In this document: positions 12,621 to 27,180 of the stretch, in pieces
How positions within the stretch are numbered: the stretch's first letter is position 1
How the letters are laid out: each line of letters starts with the position of its first letter
From: Chaunax sp. Z400
Taxonomy: Eukaryota; Chordata; Actinopteri; Lophiiformes; Chaunacidae
Length of the DNA stretch: 64,000 bases
NCBI GenBank assembly: GCA_037577475.1
Contig: JBAGJB010000146.1
Span: forward strand, 147,879 to 211,878
Reading direction: 5' to 3'
Translations under genes and position numbers: made by a program
The notes under the pieces: model-generated
Database searches by the model: none
The model's input: the letters and a program-made list of their open reading frames with translations, nothing else
Told to the model about the DNA's origin: nothing

Positions 12621-15600
12621 GTATGTATGTGTTAATTCTAATGTTGTATGTGTTATGTTTTATGTTGTATGTGTTATGTCTTATGTGTTATGTTTTATGT
12701 ATTGTGTTATGTTGTATGTGTTATGTCTTATGTGTTATGTTTTATGTGTTATGTCTTATGTTGTATGTGTTATGTCTTATGTTGTATGTGTTATGTCTTA
12801 TGTTGTGTGTGTTATGTTTTAAGTGTTATGTTTAATGTGTTATGTCTTATGTTTTATGTTATGTTGTATGTGCAATGTGTTATGTCTTATGTTTTTTCTT
12901 TTGTTTTATGTGTTATGTGTTATGTTGTATGTGTTATGTTTTATGTGTTATGTGTTATGTTATATGTGTTATGTCTTGTGTTTTATGTTGTATGTGTTAT
13001 GTTGTATGTGCAATGTCTTATGTCTTATGTTTTTTCTTTTATGTTTTATGTGTTATGTCTCATGTTTTATGTGTTATGTTGTATTTGCAATGTCTTATGT
13101 CTTATGTTTTTTGTTTTATGTTTTATGTGTTATGTGTATATGTGTTATGTCTTGTCTGTTATGTTGTATGTGTTATGTCTTATGTTGCATGTGTTATGTG
13201 TTTAGTTGTATGTGTTATGTCTTATGTGTTAATTGTTATGTGTTATGACTTGTGTGTTATGTGTTATGTCTTATGTTGTATGTGTTAATTCTTATGTTGT
13301 ATGTGTTATGTTTTATGTTGTATGTCTTATGTGTTAATTCTTATGTTGTATGTTATGTTTTATGTTTTATGTTTGTGTTATATCTTATGTGTTATGTGTT
13401 ATGTTGTATGTGTTCTGTCTTATGTTGTATGTGTTATGTTGCATTTGTTGTTTGTTATGTTGTATATGTTATTCCTTATGTGTTATGTTATATGTGTTAT
13501 GTCTTATGTTGTATGTGTTATGTCTTATGTTGTATGTGTTATGTTTTATGTGTTATGTCCTATGTTTTATGTGTTATGTTGTATGTGCAATGTCTTATGT
13601 CTTATGTTTTTTGTGTTGAGTTTTATGTGTTATGTGTTATGTTGTATGTGTTATATCTTGTATGTTATGTTTTATGTGTTATGTCTTATGTTGTGTGTTC
13701 TGTCTTATGTGTTATGTCTTATGTGTTATGTTGTATGTGTTATGTCTTATGTCTTATGTTTTATGTGTTATTTGTTAGTTGTTTGTGTTATGTCTTATGT
13801 GTTATGTTATATGTGTTATGTCTTATGTTGTATGTGTTATGTCTTATGTGTTATGTGTTATGTCGTATGTGTTAATTCTTATGTTGTATGTGTTATGTTT
13901 GTTTTATATTTATGTGTCATATCTTATGTGTTATGTCTTATGTGTAATGTTATATGTGTTATGTCTTATGTTGTTTGTGTTATGTGTTATGTTTTATGTG
14001 TTATGTGTTATGTTTTATGTGTTATGTCGTATTTGTAATGTCGTATGTGTTATGTGTTATGTTTTTTGTTTTATATTTATGTGTTATGTCTTATGTGTTA
14101 TGTTTTATGTGTTATGTGTTATGTTGTATGTGTTATGTCTTATGTTGTATGTGTTAAGTTTTATGTTGTGTGTGATGTCTTATGTGTTATGTTTTATGTG
14201 TTATGTCTTATGTTGTATGTGTTATGTCTTATGTTGTATGTGTGATGTCTTATGTGTTATGTTTTATGTGATATGTCTTATGTTGTCTGTGTTGTGTTTT
14301 ATGTGTTATGTGTTATGTTGTATGTGTTAATTCTTATGTTGTATGTGTTATGTTTTATGTTGTATGTGTTATGTCTTATGTGTTATGTTTTATGTATTGT
14401 GTTATGTTGTATGTGTTAGGTCTTATGTGTTATGTTTTATGTTATGTTGTATGTGTTATGTCTTATGTTGTATGTGTTATGTCTTATGTTGTGTGTGTTA
14501 TGTTTTAAGTGTTATGTTTTATGTGCAATGTGTTATGTCTTATGTTTTTTCTTTTATGTTTTATGTCTTATGTCTTATGTTTTATGTGTTATGTTGTATG
14601 TGCAATGTCTTATGTCTAATGTTTTTTGTTTTATGTTTTATGTGTTATGTGTATATGTGTTATGTCTCGTGTGTTATGTTTTATGTGTTATGTCTTATGT
14701 TGTGTGTGTTATGTTTTAAGTGTTATGTTTTATGTGTTATGTCTTATGTTTTATGTTATGTTGTATGTGCAATGTCTTATGTCTTATGTTTTTTCTTTTA
14801 TGTTTTATGTGTTATGTCTTATGTTTTTTCTTTTGTTTTATGTGTTATGTTGTATGTGTTATGTTTTATGTGTTATGTGTTATGTTATATGTGTTATGTC
14901 TTGTGTTTTATGTTGTATGTGTTATGTTGTATGTGCAATGTCTTATGTCTTATGTTTTTTCTTTTATGTTTTATGTGTTATGTCTTATGTTTTATGTGTT
15001 ATGTTGTATGTGCAATGTCTTATGTCTTATGTTTTTTGTTTTATGTTTTATGTGTTATGTGTATATGTGTTATGTCTTGTCTGTTATGTTGTATGTGTTA
15101 TGTCTTATGTTGCATGTGTTATGTGTTTAGTTGTATGGGTTATGTGTTTAGTTGTATGTGTTATGTCTTATGTTGCATGTGTTATGTCTTATGTTGCATG
15201 TGTTATGTCTTATGTTGTATGTGTTATGTCTTATGTTGCATGTGTTATGTGTTTAGTTGTATGTGTTATGTCTTATGTGTTAATTGTTATGTGTTATGAC
15301 TTGTGTGTTATGTGTTATGTCTTATGTTGTATGTGTTAATTCTTATGTTGTATGTGTTATGTTTTATGTTGTATGTCTTATGTGTTAATTCTTATGTTGT
15401 ATGTTATGTTTTATGTTTTATGTTTGTGTTATATCTTATGTGTTATGTGTTATGTTGTATGTGTTCTGTCTTATGTTGTATGTGTTATGTTGCATTTGTT
15501 GTTTGTTATGTTGTATATGTTATTCCTTATGTGTTATGTTATATGTGTTATGTCTTATGTTGTATGTGTTATGTTTTATGTGTTATGTTGTATGTGTTAT

Positions 15601-18600
15601 GTTGTATGTGTTATTTGTTATGTTGTTTGTGTTATGTCTTATGTGTTATGTTTTATGTGTTATGTCTTATGTTATATGTGTTATGTCTTATGTTGTATGT
15701 GTTATGTCTTATGTTGTATGTGTTATGTTTTATGTGTTATGTCCTATGTTTTATGTGTTATGTTGTATGTGCAATGTCTTATGTCTTATGTTTTTTGTGT
15801 TGAGTTTTATGTGTTATGTGTTATGTTGTATGTGTTATATCTTGTATGTTATGTTTTATGTGTTATGTCTTATGTTGTGTGTTCTGTCTTATGTGTTATG
15901 TCTTATGTGTTATGTTGTATGTGTTATGTCTTATGTCTTATGTTTTATGTGTTATTTGTTATGTTGTTTGTGTTATGTCTTATGTGTTATGTTATATGTG
16001 TTATGTCTTATGTTGTATGTGTTATGTCTTATGTTGTATGTGTTATGTCTTATGTGTTATGTGTTATGTCGTATGTGTTAATTCTTATGTTGTATGTGTT
16101 ATGTTTTTTGTTTTATATTTATGTGTCATATCTTATGTGTTATGTCTTATGTGTAATGTTATATGTGTTATGTCTTATGTTGTTTGTGTTATGTGTTATG
16201 TTTTATGTGTTATGTGTTATGTTTTATGTGTTATGTGTTATGTCGTATTTGTAATGTCGTATGTGTTATGTGTTATGTTTTTTGTTTTATATTTATGTGT
16301 TATGTCTTATGTGTTATGTTTTATGTGTTATGTGTTATGTTGTATGTGTTATGTCTTATGTTGTATGTGTTAATTTTTATGTTGTGTGTGATGTCTTAGG
16401 TGTTATGTTTTATGTGATATGTCTTATGTGTTGTGTGTTATGTGTTATGTTTTATGTGTTATGTCTTATGTTGTATGTGTTATGTCTTATGTTGTATGTG
16501 TGATGTCTTATGTGTTATGTTTTATGTGATATGTCTTATGTGTTGTGTTTTATGTGTTATGTGTTATGTGTTATGTTTTATGTTGTATGTGTTAATTCTT
16601 ATGTTGTATGTGTTATGTTTTATGTTGTATGTGTTATGTCTTATGTGTTATGTTTTATGTATTGTGTTATGTTGTATGTGTTATGTTTTATGTTGTATGT
16701 GTTATGTCTTATGTTGTATGTGTTATGTTTTATGTATTGTGTTATGTTGTATGTGTTATGTTTTATGTTGTATGTGTTAGGTCTTATGTGTTATGTTTTA
16801 TGTGTTATGTTGTATGTGTTATGTCTTATGTTGTATGTGTTATGTCTTATGTTGTGTGTGTTATGTTTTAAGTGTTATGTTTTATGTGCAATGTGTTATG
16901 TCTTATGTTTTTTCTTTTATGTTTTATGTCTTATGTCTTATGTTTTATGTGTTATGTTGTATGTGCAATGTCTTATGTCTAATGTTTTTTGTTTTATGTT
17001 TTATGTGTTATGTGTATATGTGTTATGTCTCGTGTGTTATGTTGTATGTGTTATGTCTTATGTGTTATGTCTTATGTTGTATGTGTTATGTGTTTAGTTG
17101 TATGTGTTTTGTCTTATGTTGTATGTGTTATGTGTTTAGTTGTATGTGTTATGTTTTATGTTGTATGTGTTATGTCTTATGTGTTATGTTTTATGTGTTT
17201 AGTTGTATGTGTTATGTTTTATATTGTATGTGTTATGTCTTATGTGTTATGTCTTATGTGTTATGTTGTATGTCTTATGTGTTATGTTTTATGTGTTATG
17301 TCTTATGTTGTATGTGTTATGTCTTATGTTGTATGTGTTATGTCTTATGTTGTGTGTGTTATGTTTTAAGTGTTATGTTTTATGTGTTATGTCTTATGTT
17401 TTATGTTATGTTGTATGTGCAATGTGTTATGTCTTATGTTTTTTCTTTTGTTTTATGTGTTATGTTGTATGTGTTATGTTTTATGTGTTATGTGTTATGT
17501 TATATGTGTTATGTCTTGTGTTTTATGTTGTATGTGTTATGTTGTATGTGCAATGTCTTATGTCTTATGTTTTTTCTTTTATGTTTTATGTGTTATGTTG
17601 TATTTGCAAAGTCTTATGTCTTATGTTTTTTGTTTTATGTTTTATGTGTTATGTGTATATGTGTTATGTCTTGTCTGTTATGTTGTATGTGTTATGTCTT
17701 ATGTTGCATGTGTTATGTGTTTAGTTGTATGTGTTATGTCTTATGTGTTAATTGTTATGTGTTATGACTTGTGTGTTATGTGTTATGTCTTATGTTGTAT
17801 GTGTTATGTGTTTAGTTGTATGTGTTTTGTCTTATGTTGTATGTGTTATGTGTTTAGTTGTATGTGTTATGTTTTATGTTGTATGTGTTATGTCTTATGT
17901 GTTATGTTTTATGTATTGTGTTATGTTGTATGTGTTATGTCTTATGTGTTATGTTTTATGTGTTATGTCTTATGTTGTATGTGTTATGTCTTATGTTGTA
18001 TGTGTTATGTTTTAAGTGTTATGTTTTATGTGTTATGTCTTATGTTTTATGTTATGTTGTATGTGCAATGTGTTATGTCTTATGTTTTTTCTTTTGTTTT
18101 ATGTGTTATGGGTTATGTTGTATGTGTTATGTTTTATGTGTTATGTGTTATGTTATATGTGTTATGTCTTGTGTTTTATGTTGTATGTGTTATGTTGTAT
18201 GTGCAATGTCTTATGTCTTATGTTTTTTCTTTTATGTTTTATGTGTTATGTCTTATGTTTTATGTGTTATGTTGTATGTGCAATGTCTTATGTCTTATGT
18301 TTTTTGTTTTATGTTTTATGTGTTATGTGTATATGTGTTATGTCTTGTCTGTTATGTTGTATGTGTTATGTCTTATGTTGCATGTGTTATGTGTTTAGTT
18401 GTATGTGTTATGTCTTATGTGTTAATTGTTATGTGTTATGACTTGTGTGTTATGTGTTATGTCTCATGTTGTATGTGTTAATTCTTATGTTGTATGTGTT
18501 ATGTTTTATGTTGTATGTCTCATGTGTTAATTCTTATGTTGTATGTTATGTTTTATGTTTTATGTTTGTGTTATATCTTATGTGTTATGTGTTATGTTGT

Positions 18601-21600
18601 ATGTGTTCTGTCTTATGTTGTATGTGTTATGTTGCATTTGTTGTTTGTTATGTTGTATATGTTATTCCTTATGTGTTATGTTATATGTGTTATGTCTTAT
18701 GTTGTATGTGTTATGTCTTATGTTGTATGTGTTATGTTTTATGTGTTATGTCCTATGTTTTATGTGTTATGTTGTATGTGCAATGTCTTATGTCTTATGT
18801 TTTTTGTGTTGAGTTTTATGTGTTATGTGTTATGTTGTATGTGTTATATCTTGTATGTTATGTTTTATGTGTTATGTCTTATGTTGTGTGTTCTGTCTTA
18901 TGTGTTATGTTTTATGTGTTATTTGTTATGTTGTTTGTGTTATGTCTTATGTGTTATGTTATATGTGTTATGTCTTATGTTGTATGTGTTATGTCTTATG
19001 TGTTATGTGTTATGTCGTATGTGTTAATTCTTATGTTGTATGTGTTATGTTTTTTGTTTTATATTTATGTGTCATATCTTATGTGTTATGTCTTATGTGT
19101 AATGTTATATGTGTTATGTCTTATGTGTAATGTTATATGTGTTATGTTTTATGTGTTATGTGTTATGTTTTATGTGTTATGTGTTATGTCGTATTTGTAA
19201 TGTCGTATGTGTTATGTGTTATGTTTTTTGTTTTATATTTATGTGTTATGTCTTATGTGTTATGTTTTATGTGTTATGTGTTATGTTGTATGTGTTATGT
19301 CTTATGTTGTATGTGTTAATTTTTATGTTGTGTGTGATGTCTTATGTGTTATGTTTTATGTGTTATGTCTTATGTTGTATGTGTGATGTCTTATGTTGTA
19401 TGTGTGATGTCTTATGTGTTATGTTTTATGTGATATGTGTTATGTTGTATGTGTTAATTCTTATGTTGTATGTGTTATGTTTTATGTTGTATGTGTTATG
19501 TCTTATGTTGTATGTGTTATGTCTTATGTGTTATGTTATATGTATTGTGTTATGTTGTATGTGTTAATTCTTATGTTGTATGTGTTATGTTTTATGTTGT
19601 ATGTGTTATGTCTTATGTGTTATGTTATATGTATTGTGTTATGTTGTATGTGTTAGGTCTTATGTGTTATGTTTTATGTGTTATGTTGTATGTGTTATGT
19701 CTTATGTTGTATGTGTTATGTCTTATGTTGTATGTGTTATGTCTTATGTTGTATGTGTTATGTCTTATGTTGTGTGTGTTATGTTTTAAGTGTTATGTTT
19801 TATGTGCAATGTCTTATGTCTTATGTTTTTTCTTTTATGTTTTATGTCTTATGTCTTATGTTTTATGTGTTATGTTGTATGTGCAATGTCTTATGTCTAA
19901 TGTTTTTTGTTTTATGTTTTATGTGTTATGTGTATATGTGTTATGTCTCGTGTGTTATGTTGTATGTGTTATGTCTTATGTGTTATGTCTTATGTTGTAT
20001 GTGTTATGTGTTTAGTTGTATGTGTTTTGTCTTATGTTGTATGTGTTATGTGTTTAGTTGTATGTGTTATGTTTTATGTTGTATGTGTTATGTCTTATGT
20101 GTTATGTTTTATGTGTTTAGTTGTATGTGTTATGTTTTATGTTGTATGTGTTATGTCTTATGTGTTATGTCTTATGTGTTATGTTGTATGTGTTATGTTG
20201 TATGTGTTATTTGTTATGTTGTTTGTGTTATGTCTTATGTGTTATGTTTTATGTGTTATGTCTTATGTTGTATGTGTTATGTCTTATGTTGTATGTGTTA
20301 TGTCTTATGTTGTGTGTGTTATGTTTTAAGTGTTATGTTTTATGTGTTATGTCTTATGTTTTATGTTATGTTGTATGTGCAATGTGTTATGTCTTATGTT
20401 TTTTCTTTTGTTTTATGTGTTATGTGTTATGTTGTATGTGTTATGTTTTATGTGTTATGTGTTATGTTATATGTGTTATGTCTTGTGTTTTATGTTGTAT
20501 GTGTTATGTTGTATGTGCAATGTCTTATGTCTTATGTTTTTTCTTTTATGTTTTATGTGTTATGTTGTATTTGCAAAGTCTTATGTCTTATGTTTTTTGT
20601 TTTATGTTTTATGTGTTATGTGTATATGTGTTATGTCTTGTCTGTTATGTTGTATGTGTTATGTCTTATGTTGCATGTGTTATGTGTTTAGTTGTATGTG
20701 TTATGTCTTATGTGTTAATTGTTATGTGTTATGACTTGTGTGTTATGTGTTATGTCTTATGTTGTATGTGTTAATTCTTATGTTGTATGTGTTATGTTTT
20801 ATGTTGTATGTCTTATGTGTTAATTCTTATGTTGTATGTTATGTTTTATGTTTGTGTTTTATCTTATGTGTTATGTGTTATGTTGTATGTGTTCTGTCTT
20901 ATGTTGTATGTGTTATGTTGCATTTGTTGTTTGTTATGTTGTATATGTTATTCCTTATGTGTTATGTTATATGTGTTATGTCTTATGTTGTATGTGTTAT
21001 GTCTTATGTTGTATGTGTTATGTTTTATGTGTTATGTCCTATGTTTTATGTGTTATGTTGTATGTGCAATGTCTTATGTCTTATGTTTTTTGTGTTGAGT
21101 TTTATGTGTTATGTGTTATGTTGTATGTGTTATATCTTGTATGTTATGTTTTATGTGTTATGTCTTATGTTGTGTGTTCTGTCTTATGTGTTATGTCTTA
21201 TGTGTTATGTTGTATGTGTTATGTCTTATGTCTTATGTTTTATGTGTTATTTGTTATGTTGTTTGTGTTATGTCTTATGTGTTATGTTATATGTGTTATG
21301 TCTTATGTTGTATGTGTTATGTCTTATGTGTTATGTGTTATGTCGTATGTGTTAATTCTTATGTTGTATGTGTTATGTTTTTTGTTTTATATTTATGTGT
21401 CATATCTTATGTGTTATGTTTTATGTCTTATGTGTTATGTTTTATGTCTTATGTGTAATGTTATATGTGTTATGTCTTATGTTGTTTGTGTTATGTGTTA
21501 TGTTTTATGTGTTGTGTTATGTTTTATGTGTTATGTGTTATGTCGTATTTGTAATGTCGTATATGTTATGTGTTATGTTTTTTGTTTTATATTTATGTGT

Positions 21601-24600
21601 TATGTCTTATGTGTTATGTGTTAAGTTTTATGTTGTGTGTGATGTCTTATGTGTTATGTTTTATGTGTTATGTCTTATGTTGTATGTGTTATGTCTTATG
21701 TTGTATGTGTGATGTCTTATGTGTTATGTTTTATGTGATATGTCTTATGTTGTCTGTGCTGTGTTTTATGTGTTATGTGTTATGTTGTATGTGTTAATTC
21801 TTATGTTGTATGTGTTATGTTTTATGTTGTATGTGTTATGTCTTATGTTGTGTGTGTTATGTTTTAAGTGTTATGTTTTATGTGCAATGTGTTATGTCTT
21901 ATGTTTTTTCTTTTATGTTTTATGTCTTATGTCTTATGTTTTATGTGTTATGTTGTATGTGCAATGTCTTATGTCTAATGTTTTTTGTTTTATGTTTTAT
22001 GTGTTATGTGTATATGTGTTATGTCTCGTGTGTTATGTTGTATGTGTTATGTCTTATGTGTTATGTCTTATGTTGTATGTGTTATGTGTTTAGTTGTATG
22101 TGTTTTGTCTTATGTTGTATGTGTTATGTGTTTAGTTGTATGTGTTATGTTTTATGTTGTATGTGTTATGTCTTATGTGTTATGTTTTATGTATTGTGTT
22201 ATGTTGTATGTGTTATGTCTTATGTGTTATGTTTTATGTGTTATGTCTTATGTGTTATGTTTTATGTATTGTGTTATGTTTTATGTTGTATGTCTTATGT
22301 GTTATGTTTTATGTGTTATGTCTTATGTTGTATGTGTTATGTCTTATGTTGTATGTGTTATGTCTTATGTTGTGTGTGTTATGTTTTAAGTGTTATGTTT
22401 TATGTGTTATGTCTTATGTTTTATGTTATGTTGTATGTGCAATGTGTTATGTCTTATGTTTTTTCTTTTGTTTTATGTGTTATGTGTTATGTTGTATGTG
22501 TTATGTTTTATGTGTTATGTGTTATGTTATATGTGTTATGTCTTGTGTTTTATGTTGTATGTGTTATGTTGTATGTGCAATGTCTTATGTCTTATGTTTT
22601 TTCTTTTATGTTTTATGTGTTATGTCTTATGTTTTATGTGTTATGTTGTATGTGCAATGTCTTATGTCTTATGTTTTTTGTTTTATGTTTTATGTGTTAT
22701 GTGTATATGTGTTATGTCTTGTCTGTTATGTTGTATGTGTTATGTCTTATGTTGCATGTGTTATGTGTTTAGTTGTATGTGTTATGTCTTATGTGTTAAT
22801 TGTTATGTGTTATGACTTGTGTGTTATGTGTTATGTCTTATGTTGTATGTGTTATGTGTTTAGTTGTATGTGTTATGATTTATGTTGTATGTGTTATGTC
22901 TTATGTGTTATGTTTTATGTGTTTAGTTGTATGTGTTATGTTTTATGTTGTATGTGTTATGTCTTATGTGTTATGTCTTATGTGTTATGTTGTATGTGTT
23001 ATGTTGTATGTGTTATTTGTTATGTTGTTTGTGTTATGTCTTATGTGTTATGTTTTATGTGTTATGTCTTATGTTGTATGTGTTATGTCTTATGTTGTAT
23101 GTGTTATGTCTTATGTTGTATGTGTTATGTTTTATGTGTTATGTCTTATGTTTTATGTGTTATGTTGTGTGTGCAATGTCTTATGTCTTATGTTTTTTGT
23201 GTTGAGTTTTATGTGTTATGTGTTATGTTGTATGTGTTATATCTTGTATGTTATGTTTTATGTGTTATGTCTTATGTTGTGTGTTCTGTCTTATGTGTTA
23301 TGTCTTATGTGTTATGTTATATGTGTTATGTCTTATGTTGTATGTGTTATGTCTTATGTGTTATGTGTTATGTCGTATGTGTTAATTCTTATGTTGTATG
23401 TGTTATGTTTTTTGTTTTATATTTATGTGTCATATCTTATGTGTTATGTCTTATGTGTAATGTTATATGTGTTATGTCTTATGTTGTTTGTGTTATGTGT
23501 TATGTTTTATGTTTTATGTGTTATGTGTTATGTGTTATGTGTTATGTCGTATTTGTAATGTCGTATGTGTTATGTGTTATGTTTTTTGTTTTATATTTAT
23601 GTGTTATGTCTTATGTGTTATGTTTTATGTGTTATGTGTTATGTTGTATGTGTTATGTCTTATGTTGTATGTGTTAAGTTTTATGTTGTGTGTGATGTCT
23701 TATGTGTTATGTTTTATGTGTTATGTCTTATGTTGTATGTGTTATGTCTTATGTTGTATGTGTGATGTCTTATGTGTTATGTTTTATGTGTTATGTCTTA
23801 TGTTGTATGTGTTATGTCTTATGTTGTATGTGTGATGTCTTATGTTGTTTGTGTTATGTCTTATGTGTTATGTTTTATGTGTTATGTCTTATGTTGTATG
23901 TGTTATGTCTTATGTTGTATGTGTGATGTCTTATGTGTTATGTTTTATGTGATATGTCTTATGTTGTCTGTGTTGTGTTTTATGTGTTATGTGTTATGTT
24001 GTATGTGTTAATTCTTATGTTGTATGTGTTATGTCTCATGTGTTATGTTTTATGTATTGTGTTATGTTGTATGTGTTAGGTCTTATGTGTTATGTTTTAT
24101 GTGTTATGTTGTATGTGTTATGTCTTATGTTGTATGTGTTATGTGTTATGTTGTGTGTGTTATGTTTTAAGTGTTATGTTTTATGTGCAATGTGTTATGT
24201 CTTATGTTTTTTCTTTTATGTTTTATGTCTTATGTCTTATGTTTTATGTGTTATGTTGTATGTGCAATGTCTTATGTCTAATGTTTTTTGTTTTATGTTT
24301 TATGTGTTATGTGTATATGTGTTATGTCTCGTGTGTTATGTTGTATGTGTTATGTCTTATGTGTTATGTCTTATGTTGTATGTGTTATGTGTTTAGTTGT
24401 ATGTGTTTTGTCTTATGTTGTATGTGTTATGTGTTTAGTTGTATGTGTTATGTTTTATGTTGTATGTGTTATGTCTTATGTGTTATGTTTTATGTGTTTA
24501 GTTGTATGTGTTATGTTTTATGTTGTATGTGTTATGTCTTATGTGTTATGTCTTATGTGTTATGTTGTATGTGTTATTTGTTATGTTGTTTGTGTTATGT

Positions 24601-25716
24601 CTTAATTGTTATGTTATATGTGTTATGTCTTATGTGTTATGTTTCATGTGTTATGTCGTATGTGTAATGTTATGTGTTAATTCTTATGTTGTATGTGTTA
24701 TGTGTTATGTTTTATGTGTTGTGTTTTATGTGTTATGTTTTTTGTTTTATATTTATGTGTTATATCTTATGTGTTATGTTTTATGTGTTATGTGTTATGT
24801 TGTATGTGTGATGTCTTATGTGTTATGTTTATTGTGTTGTGTCTTATTTTGTATGTCTTATGTTGTATGTGTTGTGTTTTATGTGTTATGTGTTATGTTG
24901 TATGTCTTAATTCTTATGTTGTATGTTATGTTTAATGTTGTATGTGTTATGTCTTATGTGTTATGTTTTATGTATTGTGTTATGTTGTATGTGTTATGTC
25001 TTATGTGATATGTTTTATGTGTTATGTTGTATGTGTTATGTGTTATGTTGTATGTGTTATGTGTTATGTTGTATGTGTTATGTCTTATGTTGTATGTGTT
25101 ATGTCTTATGTTGTATGTGTTATGTCTTATGTGTTATGTTTTATGTATTGTGTTATGTTGTATGTGTTATGTCTTATGTGTTTTGTCTTGTGTTATGTTG
25201 TATGTGTTAATTCTTATGTTGTATGTGTTATGTTTCATGGTGTATGTGTTATGTCGTATGTGTTAATTCTTATGTTGTATGTGTTATGTTTTTTGTTTTA
25301 TATTTGTGTTATATCTTATGTCTTATGTGTAATGTTATATGTGTTATGTCTTATGTTGTATGTGTTATGTGTTATGTTTTATGTGTTATGTCGTATGTGT
25401 TATGTGTTAATTCTTATGTTGTATGTTATGTTTTATGTTTTATGTTTGTGTTATATCTTATGTGTTATGTTTTATGTGTTATGTGTTATGTTGTATGTGT
25501 GATGTCTTATGTGTTATGTTTTTTGTGTTATGTGTTATGTTGTGTTATGCCTTATGTTGTATGTGTTATGTCTTATGTTGTATATGTTACGTTTTATGTG
25601 TTCTGTGTTATGTTTTTTATTTTATGTTGTATGTGTCATGTGCTATGTTTTATGTGTTGTGTTATGTTTTACGTGTTATGTGTTATGTTGTATGTGTAAT
25701 GTCTTATGTTGTATGT
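12621..25716 (+). repeat. Array B: 13.1-kb TTATGTG-type minisatellite
   Basis: Built from the heptamer TTATGTN (N mostly G, C or T) and a 6-8 bp variant TTATGTTG/TATGTG, so the plus strand is T- and G-rich with almost no C outside TTATGTC. It sits inside one satellite A monomer: the left flank ends GCTGATGT and the right flank resumes ACGATCAATAG. (TTATGTG)n has no stop codon in any plus frame and encodes the 7-residue repeat CYVLCVM in all three, which explains plus-strand frames of up to 513 codons; the minus strand has TAA in every frame. A rare variant TTATGACTTG marks larger units at 13,247, 15,298, 17,766, 18,440, 20,733 and 22,814 (positions of GAC). Confidence 0.97.
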
Positions 25717-26309
25717 ACGATCAATAGAAAAACAAATGCTGATCTGTGCAGGCGATCAATAGAAATTCATATGCTGATGCAAGCGAACGATCAATAGAAA
25801 TAGAAATGCTGATGTGAGCAGGTGATCAATAGGAATCCAAATAGTGATGTGAGCAGGCGGTCCATAGAAATCCAGATGTTGATGTGAGGGAATGATCAAT
25901 AGAAATCAAGGCCTGATTTTTCTGATGCAAACAGACAATCTATAGAAATAAAAATGCTGATGTTAGCAGGCGATCCAAAAAAAATACAGATGCTGATGCG
26001 AGCGAACGATCAATAGAAATACAAATGCTGATGTGAGCAGGTGATCAATAGGAATCCAAATAGTGATGTGAGCAGGCGGTCCATAGAAATCCAGATGTTG
26101 ATGTGAGGGAATGATCAATAGAAATCAAGGCCTGATTTTTCTGATGCAAACAGACAATCTATAGAAATAAAAATGCTGATGTTAGCAGGCGATCCAAAAA
26201 AAATACAGATGCTGATGTGAGTGAAAGATCAATAGAAAAACAAATGCTGATCTGTGCATGCGATAAATAGACATTCAGATGCTGATGTGATTAGGTGATC
26301 AACAAAAAA
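25717..26309 (+). repeat. Satellite A block between array B and E copy 2
   Basis: About 17 monomers of the 35-bp unit, resuming mid-monomer at ACGATCAATAG. It includes the variant pair with AGGCCTGATTTTTCTGATGC, also seen at 10.8-11.3 kb to the left of E copy 1. The block ends GATCAACAAAAAA directly against E. Confidence 0.95.
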
Positions 26310-27180
26310 TGTAGCGAGCCATCACTCCATAGTTTAAGTCTGTTGTGATGTGTCTCTTTGCCTGGGACAGAAAAAAAACTTCTGCTTTGGGAACGAATCT
26401 GCTGATTTGTTCATATACGTACTGACAGTTGAGTTTTATATGCCTTCTAAATCAAAGTACAATGTGTGAAAGGGTGCGTATGACGTCACGCCACGTCATG
26501 AACACGCCAAGGAGCAACTGCAGCATAGCAACCGTTGCTAGGTACAGAATGCTTACTTAGTTTCCATCCCTTGTGTTTTTGTGCCGCTGAGACTTCAATC
26601 TCCCTCACCTTGAGTCAATCGGCAGCCCCGATAGTTCATTTATCGCTGTTAAGCTAGGCTAACGCTAACATCACATAACTTCCGGCTATCTATTCACAGT
26701 GCTTTTATTGTTAAAACACACTTCCGGTATGTTCGTTCACGGAGTTTCGAAGCTCAATTAACAGCGACAGCAACAATTATCCTTTACCTTTAAACAACCG
26801 AAACTATTAAAATACATAACAAATAGCAAACACAACAGTAAATTAGACACTTATATTGCATTCACGCTCAGTCCACTTGCAACAACCGTGTTTAACTAAT
26901 ACTTTAACTCAAATACGTGACGAGCTGCTGAACACATCTGAAAGAGTTCAACACTGCACTGTATGTTAACAGACTCAGTGCACAGATGGGACGGCGCAAC
27001 CAATAGGAATACAGCACTGAATGGGTCATTAAACAGCTAATAAAATAGAAAAGCGCTATTTAACAACAAGATTATCTTTGAGGCCTTTTCTACACTATAA
27101 CTGTGGCTGAAGTTAAATTATTTTCAGCAATCTGAGGAGAAATTTTGACTATTCACACAGTGTCTTTGCTCAATTTTTTT
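26310..27180 (+). repeat. Element E, copy 2
   Basis: 871 bp, the same length as copy 1 and nearly identical to it (for example TTTAAGTCTG in place of TTTATGTCTG near the start). It has the same satellite flanks as copy 1 and the same CRE, palindrome, ETS and CCAAT motifs. Copies 1 and 2 lie on either side of array B, as expected if B expanded within, or was inserted into, an E-plus-satellite unit. Confidence 0.9.

Noticed and set aside
22136..23677. A 513-codon plus-strand open frame rich in Cys, Val, Tyr and Met
   Set aside because: The heptamer TTATGTG has no stop in any plus frame, so long frames occur in all three frames of both arrays. The product is the 7-residue repeat itself, with no domain and no codon preference.
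12621..25716. Telomeric or interstitial telomere repeat
   Set aside because: The unit is TTATGTG, not TTAGGG, and no TTAGGG runs are present.
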